From Saccharopolyspora_D taberi (lineage in GTDB: Bacteria > Actinomycetota > Actinomycetes > Mycobacteriales > Pseudonocardiaceae): a stretch of 64,000 nt of DNA. The notes beneath the pieces are model-generated. The model was not told the DNA's origin. It searched no databases and saw only the letters and a list, made by a program, of their open reading frames with translations. The stretch covers positions 310,001-374,000 of the forward strand of contig NZ_BAAAUX010000011.1 in the NCBI RefSeq assembly GCF_039534165.1. Reading direction: 5' to 3'. Made by a program: the position numbers and the translations under genes. Each line of letters starts with the position of its first letter. The stretch's first letter is position 1. Positions 30,815-39,381 of the stretch are shown piece by piece.

Positions 30815-33349
30815 TCAGCCGCCCCAGCCGCCACTCCTGTTCAGCGCAGGCGGCCAGGTCCGGGGGCCCTGGGTCCGGAGGCGGCGGAGGAAGCCCAGCA
30901 CACCGGCGTCGCCCGTGCCCCAGCACCGGTCGCGGTCGGCCGGGTCGGGATCGCGGGCGAGGCCGGGCAGGCGGGTCAGCAGGATCGCGGCGACGCGGCG
31001 CGCCTCGTCGTGCCAGGCCGGGTCGGCCGCGGCGAGGTCGAGGAGGAAGTCACCGAGACCGGCGAGGCCGCAGCACTGGTCGGTGCCGCCCATGCGGGTG
31101 GCGAGGCGGGTGGCGGCGTGCCCGGCCTCGGTGGCGAGGTCGAGGTACCCGGGCTCGGCGAGCACGCGCGCGGCCTTGACCAGCGTCGTCCCGAGCCCGG
31201 CGAGCCCCTGGCAGGAGGAGCCCGCCATCGGGCGGATCTGCGGCGTGCGGGTGGCGGCGATGACGCGGCGGGTGTGGTCGACGAGGGTCCGGCACCAGCG
31301 GGCGAGCGCCTCGTCCAGGTGCCGCTGCGGCCCGAGCGCGACGCGGTGGTCGAGCAGGAAGGAGACGAAACCGGCCGTGCCGTGGGCGAATCCGCGGGCG
31401 ACGCTGGCACCGGTACCCGGCCGGTCGGGCTCCGCGGTGTCGGCGGTGCGCGCGCAGTCACCGGCGACCAGGCGGCGCGCGCACGCGTCGGCGACGTCGA
31501 GGTGCCGTTCGTCGCCGAGCAGCGAAGCGAGCAGGAGGTGCCCGGCTCCGATTCCCGCCAGGCCGTGGGTGTGGTCGTCGCGCGGATCCGGCGGGAGCAG
31601 ACCGGGATCGGGCGGGGCCAGCCGGGCGACGAGCTCGTTCGTCCCGTCACCGCTTCGGGACAGCAAGGCCAGGGCGACGGCCGTCCCGGTCGCCCCGAAC
31701 ATGAGACCGGGCGCGGGAAGCTCGACGCGCTCGAGAGTCCGCCGGACCCGTTTCAGCAGGCAGGCGCGTGCCGCGCGCGAGGTGTCGTCGTTGTGGTGGA
31801 GCAGTTCCAGGATGATTCCGGTGGCACCGGCCTGAACGCATATCGGCGCCGGAGGGCGGTCGTCGTCGACCGCGAAAGCGTAGTCGTGAAGTCGTTGCAA
31901 CAGCTGGTTTTCGAGCTGGAGTTCGTTGGTGCCCCGGGGCGCGGGCGCCGCGACCACCTCCACGGCGGTACCCCGGCGCAAGGCGGCCACGGCTCGGCGC
32001 TGCCGGTCGGCGTCGCAGGAGAGCAGATCGGGAATCGCCGTGATGGCCCCGCGCGCTGATCCGTCCGCGAGGCAGGGGAAAACGCCGACGAGGCAGTCCA
32101 GAGTGCGCGCGGTGCACGGCGCGCGATCCGCGACCACCGGGGACAAGCCGGTGGCGGCGTGGAAGAGGGTCGCGCCCAGCGCGTAGTAGTCGTCCTCCAC
32201 GCGGGCCGGAGGATTCTCCCGCTGGCGCGGTGGCGCGTAGCCCGGGGTGTAGCCCGAGCACTGCACGCCTTCGTGGGCGGAGATCGCGAAGTCGATCAGC
32301 CCGAGCCGATCACCGTCCACGACGATGTTCTTCGGCGCCAGATCGCGGAGCACGACACCGCGTTCGTGCACCCGGTCGAGCAAGGTCACCAGGTCCGCGG
32401 CCAACCGGCGCAACGTCCGCCCGTCAGTGCGCGGCACCAGGTCGGCACCGCTGTCGCAGGGGTCGACGTACAGCCCGTGCTCGGCGATGTCCTCGCCGAG
32501 GGTGCGTCCGCCGAGGTCGGTGCGCGCGAGGAATTCGTCCTGACCGTGCCGGAAGTGGTCGACCAGCTCCGGGACGCAGTCCAGTCCTTCGAGGACGGTC
32601 AGGATGCGGCGCTCGTTGCGCAGCGGTGCGCGCACGTCCGCACCTCGGGAGTCCTCGCCCACCCACGGATGCGCTTGCTTCACGATCACCGACCGGCCGC
32701 CGCGCACGTCGTCGGCGCGGTAGACGGCCCCGCCCGCTGTGCGCTGCACTCCGCCGCGGATCCGGAAGCGGCCGCCGAGCAGGGCCGTGGCCGAGGTGAA
32801 GGGGTCCCGCGCCCACGGCGGGCAGGAGTAGGCGGGGCCCGCCTCTCCCGGGAACTCGGCGCCGTCCGGGCCGTACATGACCAGCTCGTGCCGCCCGTCC
32901 CCGCCGGTGCGGTACCGCGGCGCGAACGGGCCGTAGCGGTAGTACACCGGGGCGTCCCGCGAAACCCGCCGGTCGCTGAGCACCACCGGAGCGTCCATTC
33001 CGGACAGTGCCCGCACGAGCCGGTGCGCGAGCGCGACGATCCCCTCAGGGGTCTGGTCCGGGTAGACGGTGACCGCCTTGCCCACCGAGCCCGGGTCCGG
33101 ATTCTCGGTGGAGTTCAGCACGGCCAGCGCGCTCTGGTCGGAGATCACCTTGAAGGCGCAACCGGTTTCCAGCAGGAGCGGCAGCACCAGCCGCAAAGTC
33201 GTGGCCAGGGTCGAAGGGCGCGCGGCGACGTGCAGCTTCCACCCGTGCTCCGGCAGAACCGCACCGGGATGGTCGACGTGCAGCCAGTGCCGCCACTTCC
33301 GAATGCGTCTTCCCTTGCCTGCCAGCAATTCGCTCAAGTCAGCGTTCAT
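30815..33349 (-). CDS. Lanthipeptide synthetase, lyase-kinase-cyclase type (class IV-like LanL)
   Basis: 844 residues. Residues 1-190 form the phosphoSer/phosphoThr lyase region (VYYRYGPFAPRY is characteristic). Residues 200-460 are a protein kinase: VIVKQ (Lys224), VLRDLAPKNIVV (Asp336, Asn341), LIDF (Asp353). Residues 500-844 are a LanC-like cyclase with GFAHGTAG (His655), SCQGLAG (Cys713) and QCCGLAG (Cys759, Cys760). It phosphorylates Ser/Thr in a precursor peptide, eliminates phosphate and adds Cys thiols. Presence of zinc ligands indicates class IV rather than class III; the third ligand is Cys where His is usual. The precursor gene ends 52 bp upstream on the same strand. Confidence 0.93.
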   Translation of the reverse strand: MNADLSELLAGKGRRIRKWRHWLHVDHPGAVLPEHGWKLHVAARPSTLATTLRLVLPLLLETGCAFKVISDQSALAVLNSTENPDPGSVGKAVTVYPDQTPEGIVALAHRLVRALSGMDAPVVLSDRRVSRDAPVYYRYGPFAPRYRTGGDGRHELVMYGPDGAEFPGEAGPAYSCPPWARDPFTSATALLGGRFRIRGGVQRTAGGAVYRADDVRGGRSVIVKQAHPWVGEDSRGADVRAPLRNERRILTVLEGLDCVPELVDHFRHGQDEFLARTDLGGRTLGEDIAEHGLYVDPCDSGADLVPRTDGRTLRRLAADLVTLLDRVHERGVVLRDLAPKNIVVDGDRLGLIDFAISAHEGVQCSGYTPGYAPPRQRENPPARVEDDYYALGATLFHAATGLSPVVADRAPCTARTLDCLVGVFPCLADGSARGAITAIPDLLSCDADRQRRAVAALRRGTAVEVVAAPAPRGTNELQLENQLLQRLHDYAFAVDDDRPPAPICVQAGATGIILELLHHNDDTSRAARACLLKRVRRTLERVELPAPGLMFGATGTAVALALLSRSGDGTNELVARLAPPDPGLLPPDPRDDHTHGLAGIGAGHLLLASLLGDERHLDVADACARRLVAGDCARTADTAEPDRPGTGASVARGFAHGTAGFVSFLLDHRVALGPQRHLDEALARWCRTLVDHTRRVIAATRTPQIRPMAGSSCQGLAGLGTTLVKAARVLAEPGYLDLATEAGHAATRLATRMGGTDQCCGLAGLGDFLLDLAAADPAWHDEARRVAAILLTRLPGLARDPDPADRDRCWGTGDAGVLGFLRRLRTQGPRTWPPALNRSGGWGG

Positions 33350-33401
33350 CAGCGCACACCCCGTCCCGCTGTCGTGCCGACCGGGCCCGGCCGGCCGAGG
33401 A

Positions 33402-33560
33402 TCATCCGTGCGTGGGCTCGCAGATGATCGTGGTCACGGTGTAGTCGCACGTGGGGCAGGCGTTCGGCACGACGTCCTTCTCGAACACACAGTCCTCGGT
33501 GAGCCTCTGCACGTCGAGGTCTTCGGCGGCATCGCGCGGGGACAGTTTCATCAGGTTCAT
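33402..33560 (-). CDS. Lanthipeptide precursor peptide
   Basis: A 52-codon gene read directly from the minus strand: ATG at 33560 with AGGAGGAGG eight bases upstream, TGA at 33402. The N-terminal leader contains LSPRDAAEDLDVQRL, with a DLDVQ similar to the LxLQ-type recognition helix of class III/IV leaders. The C-terminal 18 residues, CPTCDYTVTTIICEPTHG, hold three Cys and five Thr and are the probable core. There is another Cys in the leader (EDCVFEKD). Position directly before the synthetase, strong ribosome site and Cys/Thr composition make it the substrate. No protease or ABC transporter gene is nearby. Confidence 0.88.
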   Translation of the reverse strand: MNLMKLSPRDAAEDLDVQRLTEDCVFEKDVVPNACPTCDYTVTTIICEPTHG

Positions 33561-33738
33561 GGCGGTCCTCCTCCTGGATATCCGTGCGACGACCGGTCGC
33601 GCGCCCCCAGGAAAGCAGCACGGCGGGAATCCGACCGCCGGACCAACTCGGAAGGGCGATCCCCCACGCCTGGGTTCCGACGGATTTTCATCACCCGCAC
33701 GAGAACCGGCCGGGGGTCCGATCCCGTGCGCGCAAAGC

Positions 33739-33771
33739 AGTTCAGCCCCGGCCGCGGGGCCGGGCTGAACT
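33739..33771. terminator. Strong terminator of the type VII substrate operon
   Basis: AGTTCAGCCC...GGCC pairs with GGCCGGGCTGAACT (14 bp, one bulged C), 24 bp beyond the stop of the gene at 33795. The remaining bases 33561-33738 upstream of the precursor gene hold no ORF; they must contain the lanthipeptide promoter, but I see no clear -35/-10. Confidence 0.75.
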
Positions 33772-33794
33772 TTCGTCAGGTTGTTCCGGAGGGT

Positions 33795-35612
33795 CTAGCC
33801 GAAGTCGGGCTTGCCGGGGTCCTTGATCTCCTCGGACGGTTCCGGGACGACGTCGTCCGGGTTGACCATGTGCGGTGGGATCTCCCCGACGATCTTCGGG
33901 TAGTCCACCCACTCCTCTCGCTGCGTCCAGTCCTCGAAGGAGGGCTTCCAGTCGTCGAAGGCGCCCGGCCGCTGGGACGGGTTGTTGTTGCCCGACTGGT
34001 CGTTGGTGCCCTGCGCGTTGCCGGACTGGTCGTTGGTGCCCGCCGTCGAACCGGAGTTCCCGGGAGCCGAGCCCGGCTGCGCACCGTCGGGGTCCAGCGG
34101 CGGAGCCGAATCCCACTCGATCCAGCCGCTCGAACCCGAGCCTGATCCGGAACCCGGCTGGTTCAGCGGGGAGTTGCCCGAGTCGTCGTGGGCCGTCACG
34201 AACGAATCGGCATCCGAGTTGTTCGACGAGATCGACGTGTTGTCCGAGTCGCCACGCGGACCCGTGCCCGGGTCGTTCAGCGGGGAGTTGCCCGAGTCGT
34301 CGTGCGCGGTCACGAACGAGTCGGCGTCGGAGTGGTTCGACGAGATCGACGCCGCATCCGAGTCCTGGCCCGAACCGGAACCCGACTGGCCCGACGACGT
34401 GTTGCCCGCATCGGAGGTCGAGCCACCGGTGTTGCCGGAGGTCGAACCCGTCGACGCACCGTCGGGGTCCAGCGGCGGAGCCGAATCCCACTCGATCCAG
34501 CCGCTCGAACCCGAACCCGACGTCGAGCCACCCGTGCCGCCCGAACCGGACGTGCCACCGGAACCGGACGTCGAACCGCCGGTGTTGCCACCGCTGTCCG
34601 GCGCGTTGAACCCGGGCCCCTGCCCGGGGGCGTTGCTGAACGACGACCCGGCCGAGGTGTTGGAATCGGACAGGCCCGACTTGTAGCCCTGCGCCCCACC
34701 GAGCGCACCACCGACAGCGCCGCCGATGGCGCCGGAGCCGAGGCTCTTCGAGTCGTTGTCCCCGCCCTGGAAATCGTTGTTGATCGCCGCACCCGTGACG
34801 CCGCCGCCGGCGCCGAAGGCCGCTCCGGTGCCGATGACACCGCCCCACTGCACCTTGCCGCCCGCGCCGGTGAACTTGTCGTCGGCCTTCTTGCCCATCT
34901 GCTCGAGGAACTTGCCGCCGAAGTTCTTCATGACGCCGCCCATGACACCACCGGCGATCCCGCCGCCGATGCCGCCGGCCACACCGGACAGGGCCGCGCC
35001 CTTGGTCTTGTCGGTGTCCCAGCTGTCGCGGTCGCCCGCACCCATCTGGCCGAGCTGAATGCCGGCGTCGATCAGCAGGTTCATGCCCAGGTTCAGCACG
35101 ATCTGCCTGATGATCTCCTGGACCACCTTGAGCAGGGTCTGCAGGATCATCCGCACCACGCCCTGGGTCGCGGCCTGCGCGGCCGGGATCGCGGCCGCGC
35201 TCGCGCCGAACGTGACCGCGGCCAGGGCGAGCATCGCCGCGATCTGGGCGAACAGGATCGCCAGCGCCGCGATGATGCTGATCTTGGTGTACTCGACTTC
35301 GAGGGCCACGTTGTCGCAGGCCTCACCGAGTTTCTCGCACAGCTCCTTGAGCTTCGGGAGCGGAGCCTGCTCTCCCTGGGTCAGCCCCTCCCCGTACTTC
35401 TTGAACGCCTCGGAGGTCTGGCCCTCCAGCATCGTCGACAGCGCGTCCTTGACGGCGGCGTCGGTGTCACCGATCACCGCCTCCACCTCGCTCGCGCAGG
35501 CCGACCAGGCGTCGGCGAGCCTGCGCAGGGCGTCCTCGTCCCCCTCCGGGAAGTCCGCGCCCACCACGACCGAAGCGAGGTCCTGCAGGCCGGACGGCAT
35601 GGTGATGGTCAC
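33795..35612 (-). CDS. CpnT-N/WXG100-like secreted effector scaffold
   Basis: 605 residues from GTG, overlapping the WXG100 stop. Residues 1-190 match the WXG100-like N-terminal domain of CpnT-type proteins (MPSGLQDLASVVVGADFPEG, LADAWSACASEVEAV), followed by hydrophobic helices around 105-175. A Gly-rich segment (210-290) resembles membrane-inserting glycine-zipper sequences (GGIGGGIAGGVMGGVM). Residues 290-540 are Ser/Gly/Asp-rich low complexity with two duplicated blocks (IEWDSAPPLDPDGA twice; DADSFVTAHDDSGNSPLN twice). The end (PSFEDWTQREEWVDYPKI) has no recognisable toxin domain. It is probably exported by a type VII system. Effector activity, if any, is unidentified. Confidence 0.82.
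   Translation of the reverse strand: MTITMPSGLQDLASVVVGADFPEGDEDALRRLADAWSACASEVEAVIGDTDAAVKDALSTMLEGQTSEAFKKYGEGLTQGEQAPLPKLKELCEKLGEACDNVALEVEYTKISIIAALAILFAQIAAMLALAAVTFGASAAAIPAAQAATQGVVRMILQTLLKVVQEIIRQIVLNLGMNLLIDAGIQLGQMGAGDRDSWDTDKTKGAALSGVAGGIGGGIAGGVMGGVMKNFGGKFLEQMGKKADDKFTGAGGKVQWGGVIGTGAAFGAGGGVTGAAINNDFQGGDNDSKSLGSGAIGGAVGGALGGAQGYKSGLSDSNTSAGSSFSNAPGQGPGFNAPDSGGNTGGSTSGSGGTSGSGGTGGSTSGSGSSGWIEWDSAPPLDPDGASTGSTSGNTGGSTSDAGNTSSGQSGSGSGQDSDAASISSNHSDADSFVTAHDDSGNSPLNDPGTGPRGDSDNTSISSNNSDADSFVTAHDDSGNSPLNQPGSGSGSGSSGWIEWDSAPPLDPDGAQPGSAPGNSGSTAGTNDQSGNAQGTNDQSGNNNPSQRPGAFDDWKPSFEDWTQREEWVDYPKIVGEIPPHMVNPDDVVPEPSEEIKDPGKPDFG
34081..34514. repeat. Duplicated coding blocks in the effector gene
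   Basis: Two identical 59-bp copies at 34081-34139 and 34456-34514, and between them two near-identical copies of about 77 bp at 34161-34237 and 34275-34351. All keep the reading frame. Order is A-B-B'-A, consistent with nested duplication or slippage. Confidence 0.85.
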
Positions 35613-35932
35613 AGGTTGCCCCCCGCTGCGTTGAGGTTCTCAGCCGATCCCTTGTCGTCGGCCTCCCACTGGTTGGCCACCTGGTCCAGTTCGTCCTTGG
35701 TCGCCTTGAGGTTGTCCACGAGGAACTTCCGGCCCTTCTCCACGTCCTCGAGGGCCTTGGTGTACTCCTCGTCGAACTTGTTGCCCGCCTCGTCGGAGCC
35801 CCAGCACTTCCCCTCGGCGTCCTGCACCTTCTTGAGGTCCTCGAAGGCCTTGGCGAGCTTCTCGGACGCAGCGGCGAACTTGGGTGACCTCGAACGCAGG
35901 GCGTCCGGGTTCACCTGCATGCCGTCGGCCAT
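35609..35932 (-). CDS. WXG100-family protein
   Basis: 107 residues, all helical, with the central turn CWGSDEAGNKFDEEY that carries the W-x-G of ESAT-6/WXG100 proteins and the YxxxD/E secretion-type pattern further on. Such proteins form helical hairpins and are exported in pairs by type VII systems. The GTG of the effector gene overlaps its stop, and its ATG overlaps the stop of the YbaB-like gene (TGATG), so all three are tightly coupled. Probably heterodimerises with the N-terminal domain of the downstream effector. Confidence 0.85.
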   Translation of the reverse strand: MADGMQVNPDALRSRSPKFAAASEKLAKAFEDLKKVQDAEGKCWGSDEAGNKFDEEYTKALEDVEKGRKFLVDNLKATKDELDQVANQWEADDKGSAENLNAAGGNL

Positions 35933-36414
35933 CAGCGGTACCCGTCTTCCTCGTCGTCGTCCTCGTAGTCGTCGTCTTCCTCGTCCTCGTCGAGGTCCGG
36001 GACCGCAGGCGCCTTCGGGATCATGTCGGTCAGCGACGGAGCCCCGGGGAAGACGTCCGGCAGGTCCGGGATCTCGGCCTGGACCGGCGCGAACGCGGCG
36101 TCGGCCTGCGAACGGGCGTCCCTGGCCGCGTCCTGGATGGTGAGCACGATCGTCTCGGAGAGCTTCTTCGGCGTGGTGTACTGGAAAGCCGAGGAACTCA
36201 CCTCCAGGTGCGTGACGACGCCCACGGCGTTGACCCGGACGGTGACGAGACCGTCCTCGGAGGTCGCCTTCCCGACCGTCGCGACGGCCTGTTCCTGGGC
36301 CTGCCTGAGCTGCTCGGTCTGACGGCTGATGCCCTCCAGCAGTGAGGTCATGGTCTCGCGCATGGAGGCGTTGCGGGCTTCGAGCTCCGCCCGCCTGCCT
36401 GCCGGGTTGGTCAT
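35932..36414 (-). CDS. YbaB/EbfC-family protein with acidic tail
   Basis: 160 residues. The core (MTSLLEGISRQTEQLRQAQE, VTVRVNAVGVVTHLEVS, KLSETIVLTIQDAARDARS) matches the YbaB/EbfC DNA-binding fold that is regularly found in actinobacterial type VII loci. Unusual is the very acidic C-terminus (DEDEEDDDYEDDDEED), which would discourage DNA binding and suggests a chaperone-like or protein-binding role here. Overlaps the WXG100 start. Confidence 0.85.
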   Translation of the reverse strand: MTNPAGRRAELEARNASMRETMTSLLEGISRQTEQLRQAQEQAVATVGKATSEDGLVTVRVNAVGVVTHLEVSSSAFQYTTPKKLSETIVLTIQDAARDARSQADAAFAPVQAEIPDLPDVFPGAPSLTDMIPKAPAVPDLDEDEEDDDYEDDDEEDGYR

Positions 36415-36445
36415 GTGTTGCTCCCTAACACGTTCCTGGTACAGC

Positions 36446-37213
36446 TCAGGCCACTGTGGACACCACGGCGGCGAGCCGGTGTCCGATGCGCTGGTTGTCG
36501 GCGGGGGTGATGCTCAGCCAGGAATTCTCGCTGGTCATCAGATATCGGCCTTGACCGGTGTCGAACCAGGTCACCAACGTCGAGGCCCTGGTGGATCCCC
36601 GCGTGACGCCGAACTGCCCACCGGCACGGCGGTTGTGCACCAGCTCAATCAATGTCGCCGCGTCCTGGGAAGGCAGCCCCGCCCTGGTCAACGCCGTGTG
36701 CTCGTCCAGATCACCGCCGAAAGGATCGTCCTCGTCCGCCTCGGCCTCGACAGCGCGAGCCAGCGGTTCGAACGGCATCGACATCGACCGCACCGGCCCC
36801 GGATCGTTCGGCGGCAACACGCCGACGATCGACAACGCCAACGAGGTCGGCCGAATCTCGCTCAACCGCACCTCATCACCCACGATCTCAGCCAGCACAC
36901 CAAGACCGCGAGACGCCGCGGCCAGCGCTCGCAGCGGACCGTCGAGGTGCCCCATCGCGTCCACCGACACGTCGTGGTCGAACACGAGCCGGAGCAGGTC
37001 CTCCAACCTGGAGACGAGCTGATCGCGCACCGCGAGGCCGCGATCCGCCAGGCCGCGCATCGCCTCGGCGGCGAGCTCGGAGCGCTCCGCCATCGTCGCG
37101 CCCCGGCTCGGGACCTCCAGCGGGAACGGCGGCCGGGGCAGCCCGAGGACGTCGTGGACGAGGTCGAACTCAGCGGTCGACAGGACGAAGTCCGGTCCGG
37201 TCGTCATCGTCAT
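36446..37213 (-). CDS. EspG-family type VII secretion chaperone
   Basis: 255 residues. FVLSTAEFDLVHDVLGLP at the N-terminus, an antiparallel sheet region, and the C-terminal GQFGVTRGSTRASTLVTWFDTGQGRYLM with ITPADNQRIGHRLAAV are the EspG/ESX-secretion-associated signature. EspG binds PPE proteins in the cytosol and keeps them soluble for export. Its ATG overlaps the stop of the PPE-like gene immediately upstream (ATGA), which is presumably its cargo. Confidence 0.88.
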   Translation of the reverse strand: MTMTTGPDFVLSTAEFDLVHDVLGLPRPPFPLEVPSRGATMAERSELAAEAMRGLADRGLAVRDQLVSRLEDLLRLVFDHDVSVDAMGHLDGPLRALAAASRGLGVLAEIVGDEVRLSEIRPTSLALSIVGVLPPNDPGPVRSMSMPFEPLARAVEAEADEDDPFGGDLDEHTALTRAGLPSQDAATLIELVHNRRAGGQFGVTRGSTRASTLVTWFDTGQGRYLMTSENSWLSITPADNQRIGHRLAAVVSTVA

Positions 37214-38958
37214 CCCTCGTCCTGCTTCTTCTTGCGCCTGCGCTCACCGATCACCGGCGGCGGCAGGTCCCCGCCGGGAACTTCCACGACCGGGCCGCCC
37301 TGCACGTACTTCATGCGGCGCTCTTCGTCCTCACCACCGCGACCACCGCGGGCACCTCCGCCCATGCCGGGCGCCATGGCGCCGCCCATCGCACCGCCTC
37401 CGGAAGCTCCGCCAGGACCGGCCGGACCCCGGGCACCGGCACCGGCGCCGGAACCTCCCACCGGGCCCGCGCCCGACGAACCACCTGGCGGCGGCTGCGT
37501 CTGGCCCTGGCCGCCGGACGCCCCCGCACCGCCGGACATCCCGCCACCGGCACCGGCACCGGCACCGGCACCACCGAGGCCACCACCGGCACCGCCCAGG
37601 CCGCCACCGGGACCGCCGCCCGGGCCTGGCAGCGGCGGGAGCTGGCCGCTCCAACCGCGCGGACCACCGGGGCCGGTCTTCCCGTCGCCCAAGCCCGTTT
37701 TGCCGTCGCCGAGACCGGTTTTGCCGTCGCCGAGACCGTTCTTGCCGTCACCAGGCCGGTTCCTGCTGTCGCCCGGACCACCGCGCGGTCCGCCGATCGT
37801 CATCGGGTTGTTGTCCAGTCCCGGAACGGGCCTCGGGTGGTGCAGCGTGTCACCGCCGCCCGGGTTGATCGGGATGTTGGCCATCGGCTTCACGCCCTGC
37901 GGGGTCACGCCCTGCGGGGTCGTCCCGCCCGGCTGGGGATCGCCGTACTTCGGGACGCCGGGGACCTCAGCGCCGGGCGAGCCCGGGTTGTACCCCTCGA
38001 TCTTCGGCACGCTCGGCGGCTCGGCGGACTGCGGGCCGCTGGTACCGGGCCCCATGCTTTGGAGCGTCTTCAGCCGCCGGGTTTCCTCCGCACCGCCCGG
38101 ACCGCCGACGGCCGGTCCCGCGCCTGGCACGCCGCCACCGGGCTGGTCGCCGCCGGGCAGAGCACCCGGTTGTCCGGACATCGGCCGCGCGGCCGGCGCA
38201 CTGTCCGGCGCAGCAGGCGCACTTTCCGGTGTGGTCGGCGCACCTTGCGGCGCAGGCGTTCCCTGCTGGAACGGAGTGGCCTGACCCCCAGCACCACCAC
38301 TCGCCGGAACAGCGGCGAGCCGCTCGCCCTGCGACATCGGCTGAAGTTGCGCCCGCTCCTGCTCGTCCCGGATCGGATTCGGCGGCGGCACAAACCGAGG
38401 GGTATCACCGTCGATGACGCGGGAATCGTTCTCCATCCGCGTCATCACCTCCACCGCCTGCTGATGCGCAGACGACGACTGCTCCCGCAACGCCCGCGCA
38501 TCCATCGACGCCCGAGCGAATCCCTCCAGGTTGCCGGAAGCGAACGTCGCGGCAGCCACGGCCTCCATGGCCTCGGCACCTTCGACCGGTTCGGGCATCT
38601 CGGCCCGCGCCCGCTCCATGATCCGGCCCTGCTCCGAGATCCGATCACCAAGCGAACCGGCAGTCCGGCCCGCCTCGTCGTTCCAGTCCGCCAGCTTCTG
38701 GATCGCCGAGCGCGCCGCATCAGCGGCCCGGCCCCGCCACCCCGTCTCGGTATCCCGCAGCCGTTCCGCCATGTTCTGCGAGGCCTCGGACATCTCGCGG
38801 CTCAACCGGACCCAATCGTCGGCCAGTTCACCGACCCGGCCGGGATCGTTGTCCGCATGCACCGCCTGGTAGAGCTCGCGGTGACTGCGCGAGGCCCAGT
38901 TCTGCGTTTCCCGCAACGCGTTGTCCGCACCGGGCGAGTCCGGTGTTTCCTGGGACAT
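37210..38958 (-). CDS. PPE-like type VII secretion substrate
   Basis: 582 residues. The helical N-terminal 190 residues (NWASRSHRELYQAVHADND, WVRLSREMSEASQNMAERL, WRGRAADAARSAIQKL) carry the WxG-like turn of the PPE/WXG100-like fold. The remainder is a long Pro/Gly/Gln/Ala region of low complexity, with four heptads of the GDGKTGL type near residue 400 and GxGG runs, and ends in a basic tail (ERRRKKKQDEG). Likely secreted with help of the EspG encoded just downstream. No PE partner is present; the small helical protein at 39015 or the WXG100 protein could serve. Confidence 0.82.
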   Translation of the reverse strand: MSQETPDSPGADNALRETQNWASRSHRELYQAVHADNDPGRVGELADDWVRLSREMSEASQNMAERLRDTETGWRGRAADAARSAIQKLADWNDEAGRTAGSLGDRISEQGRIMERARAEMPEPVEGAEAMEAVAAATFASGNLEGFARASMDARALREQSSSAHQQAVEVMTRMENDSRVIDGDTPRFVPPPNPIRDEQERAQLQPMSQGERLAAVPASGGAGGQATPFQQGTPAPQGAPTTPESAPAAPDSAPAARPMSGQPGALPGGDQPGGGVPGAGPAVGGPGGAEETRRLKTLQSMGPGTSGPQSAEPPSVPKIEGYNPGSPGAEVPGVPKYGDPQPGGTTPQGVTPQGVKPMANIPINPGGGDTLHHPRPVPGLDNNPMTIGGPRGGPGDSRNRPGDGKNGLGDGKTGLGDGKTGLGDGKTGPGGPRGWSGQLPPLPGPGGGPGGGLGGAGGGLGGAGAGAGAGGGMSGGAGASGGQGQTQPPPGGSSGAGPVGGSGAGAGARGPAGPGGASGGGAMGGAMAPGMGGGARGGRGGEDEERRMKYVQGGPVVEVPGGDLPPPVIGERRRKKKQDEG

Positions 38959-39014
38959 GTTCGGCTTTCTTCCCCTCGACTGCGCACTCGCGCTCCCGGA
39001 CGAGCCGGGTCTGG

Positions 39015-39206
39015 TCAGATGAGCTTGCGGAAACTGCCGGCCGCTTGTTCGTCGACTTCCCGACAGGTCCGCATCGCGTCGCGTACCGCGTCGCGGGCCT
39101 CCTCCAGAACATCGCGGTAGCGCTGCAGGACGCCGGAGACCGAGTTCTCCGCACCGTCGGCCCGGCCCGCGAACTTGGCCGCCATGGCCAAGCCGGCGTC
39201 ACTCAT
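39015..39206 (-). CDS. Small helical type VII-associated protein
   Basis: 63 residues, start at ATG 39206 behind GGGGGG. Entirely helical and charged (VLQRYRDVLEEARDAVRDAM; one Cys in RTCREVDEQ). It is the first gene of the minus-strand secretion locus, 56 bp before the PPE-like gene. Size and position suggest an ESAT-6/PE-like partner, although no WxG turn is visible. An upstream in-frame extension to 39281 is unlikely to be translated. Confidence 0.65.
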   Translation of the reverse strand: MSDAGLAMAAKFAGRADGAENSVSGVLQRYRDVLEEARDAVRDAMRTCREVDEQAAGSFRKLI

Positions 39207-39381
39207 GAAACCCCCCGGGACACAGGTATATCGCGGCCGATAGTGGCGGTAGGCGCCAACGCCGTACCAACGCCGCGCCAACGATTACCGGACAGTACAG
39301 GCACCCGGTCCGGTCCGCGGCCACTTCCGTGAAAACGCTCTCAACCCGCGACCCGGCGGGCCGAACCGCTGGTGGGCCGCC

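Noticed and set aside
37500..37780. Gly/Pro-coding tandem repeats that could be taken for a CRISPR-like or satellite array
   Set aside because: They are in-frame low-complexity repeats of the PPE-like protein (GDGKTGL and GxGG units), without spacers of constant length.
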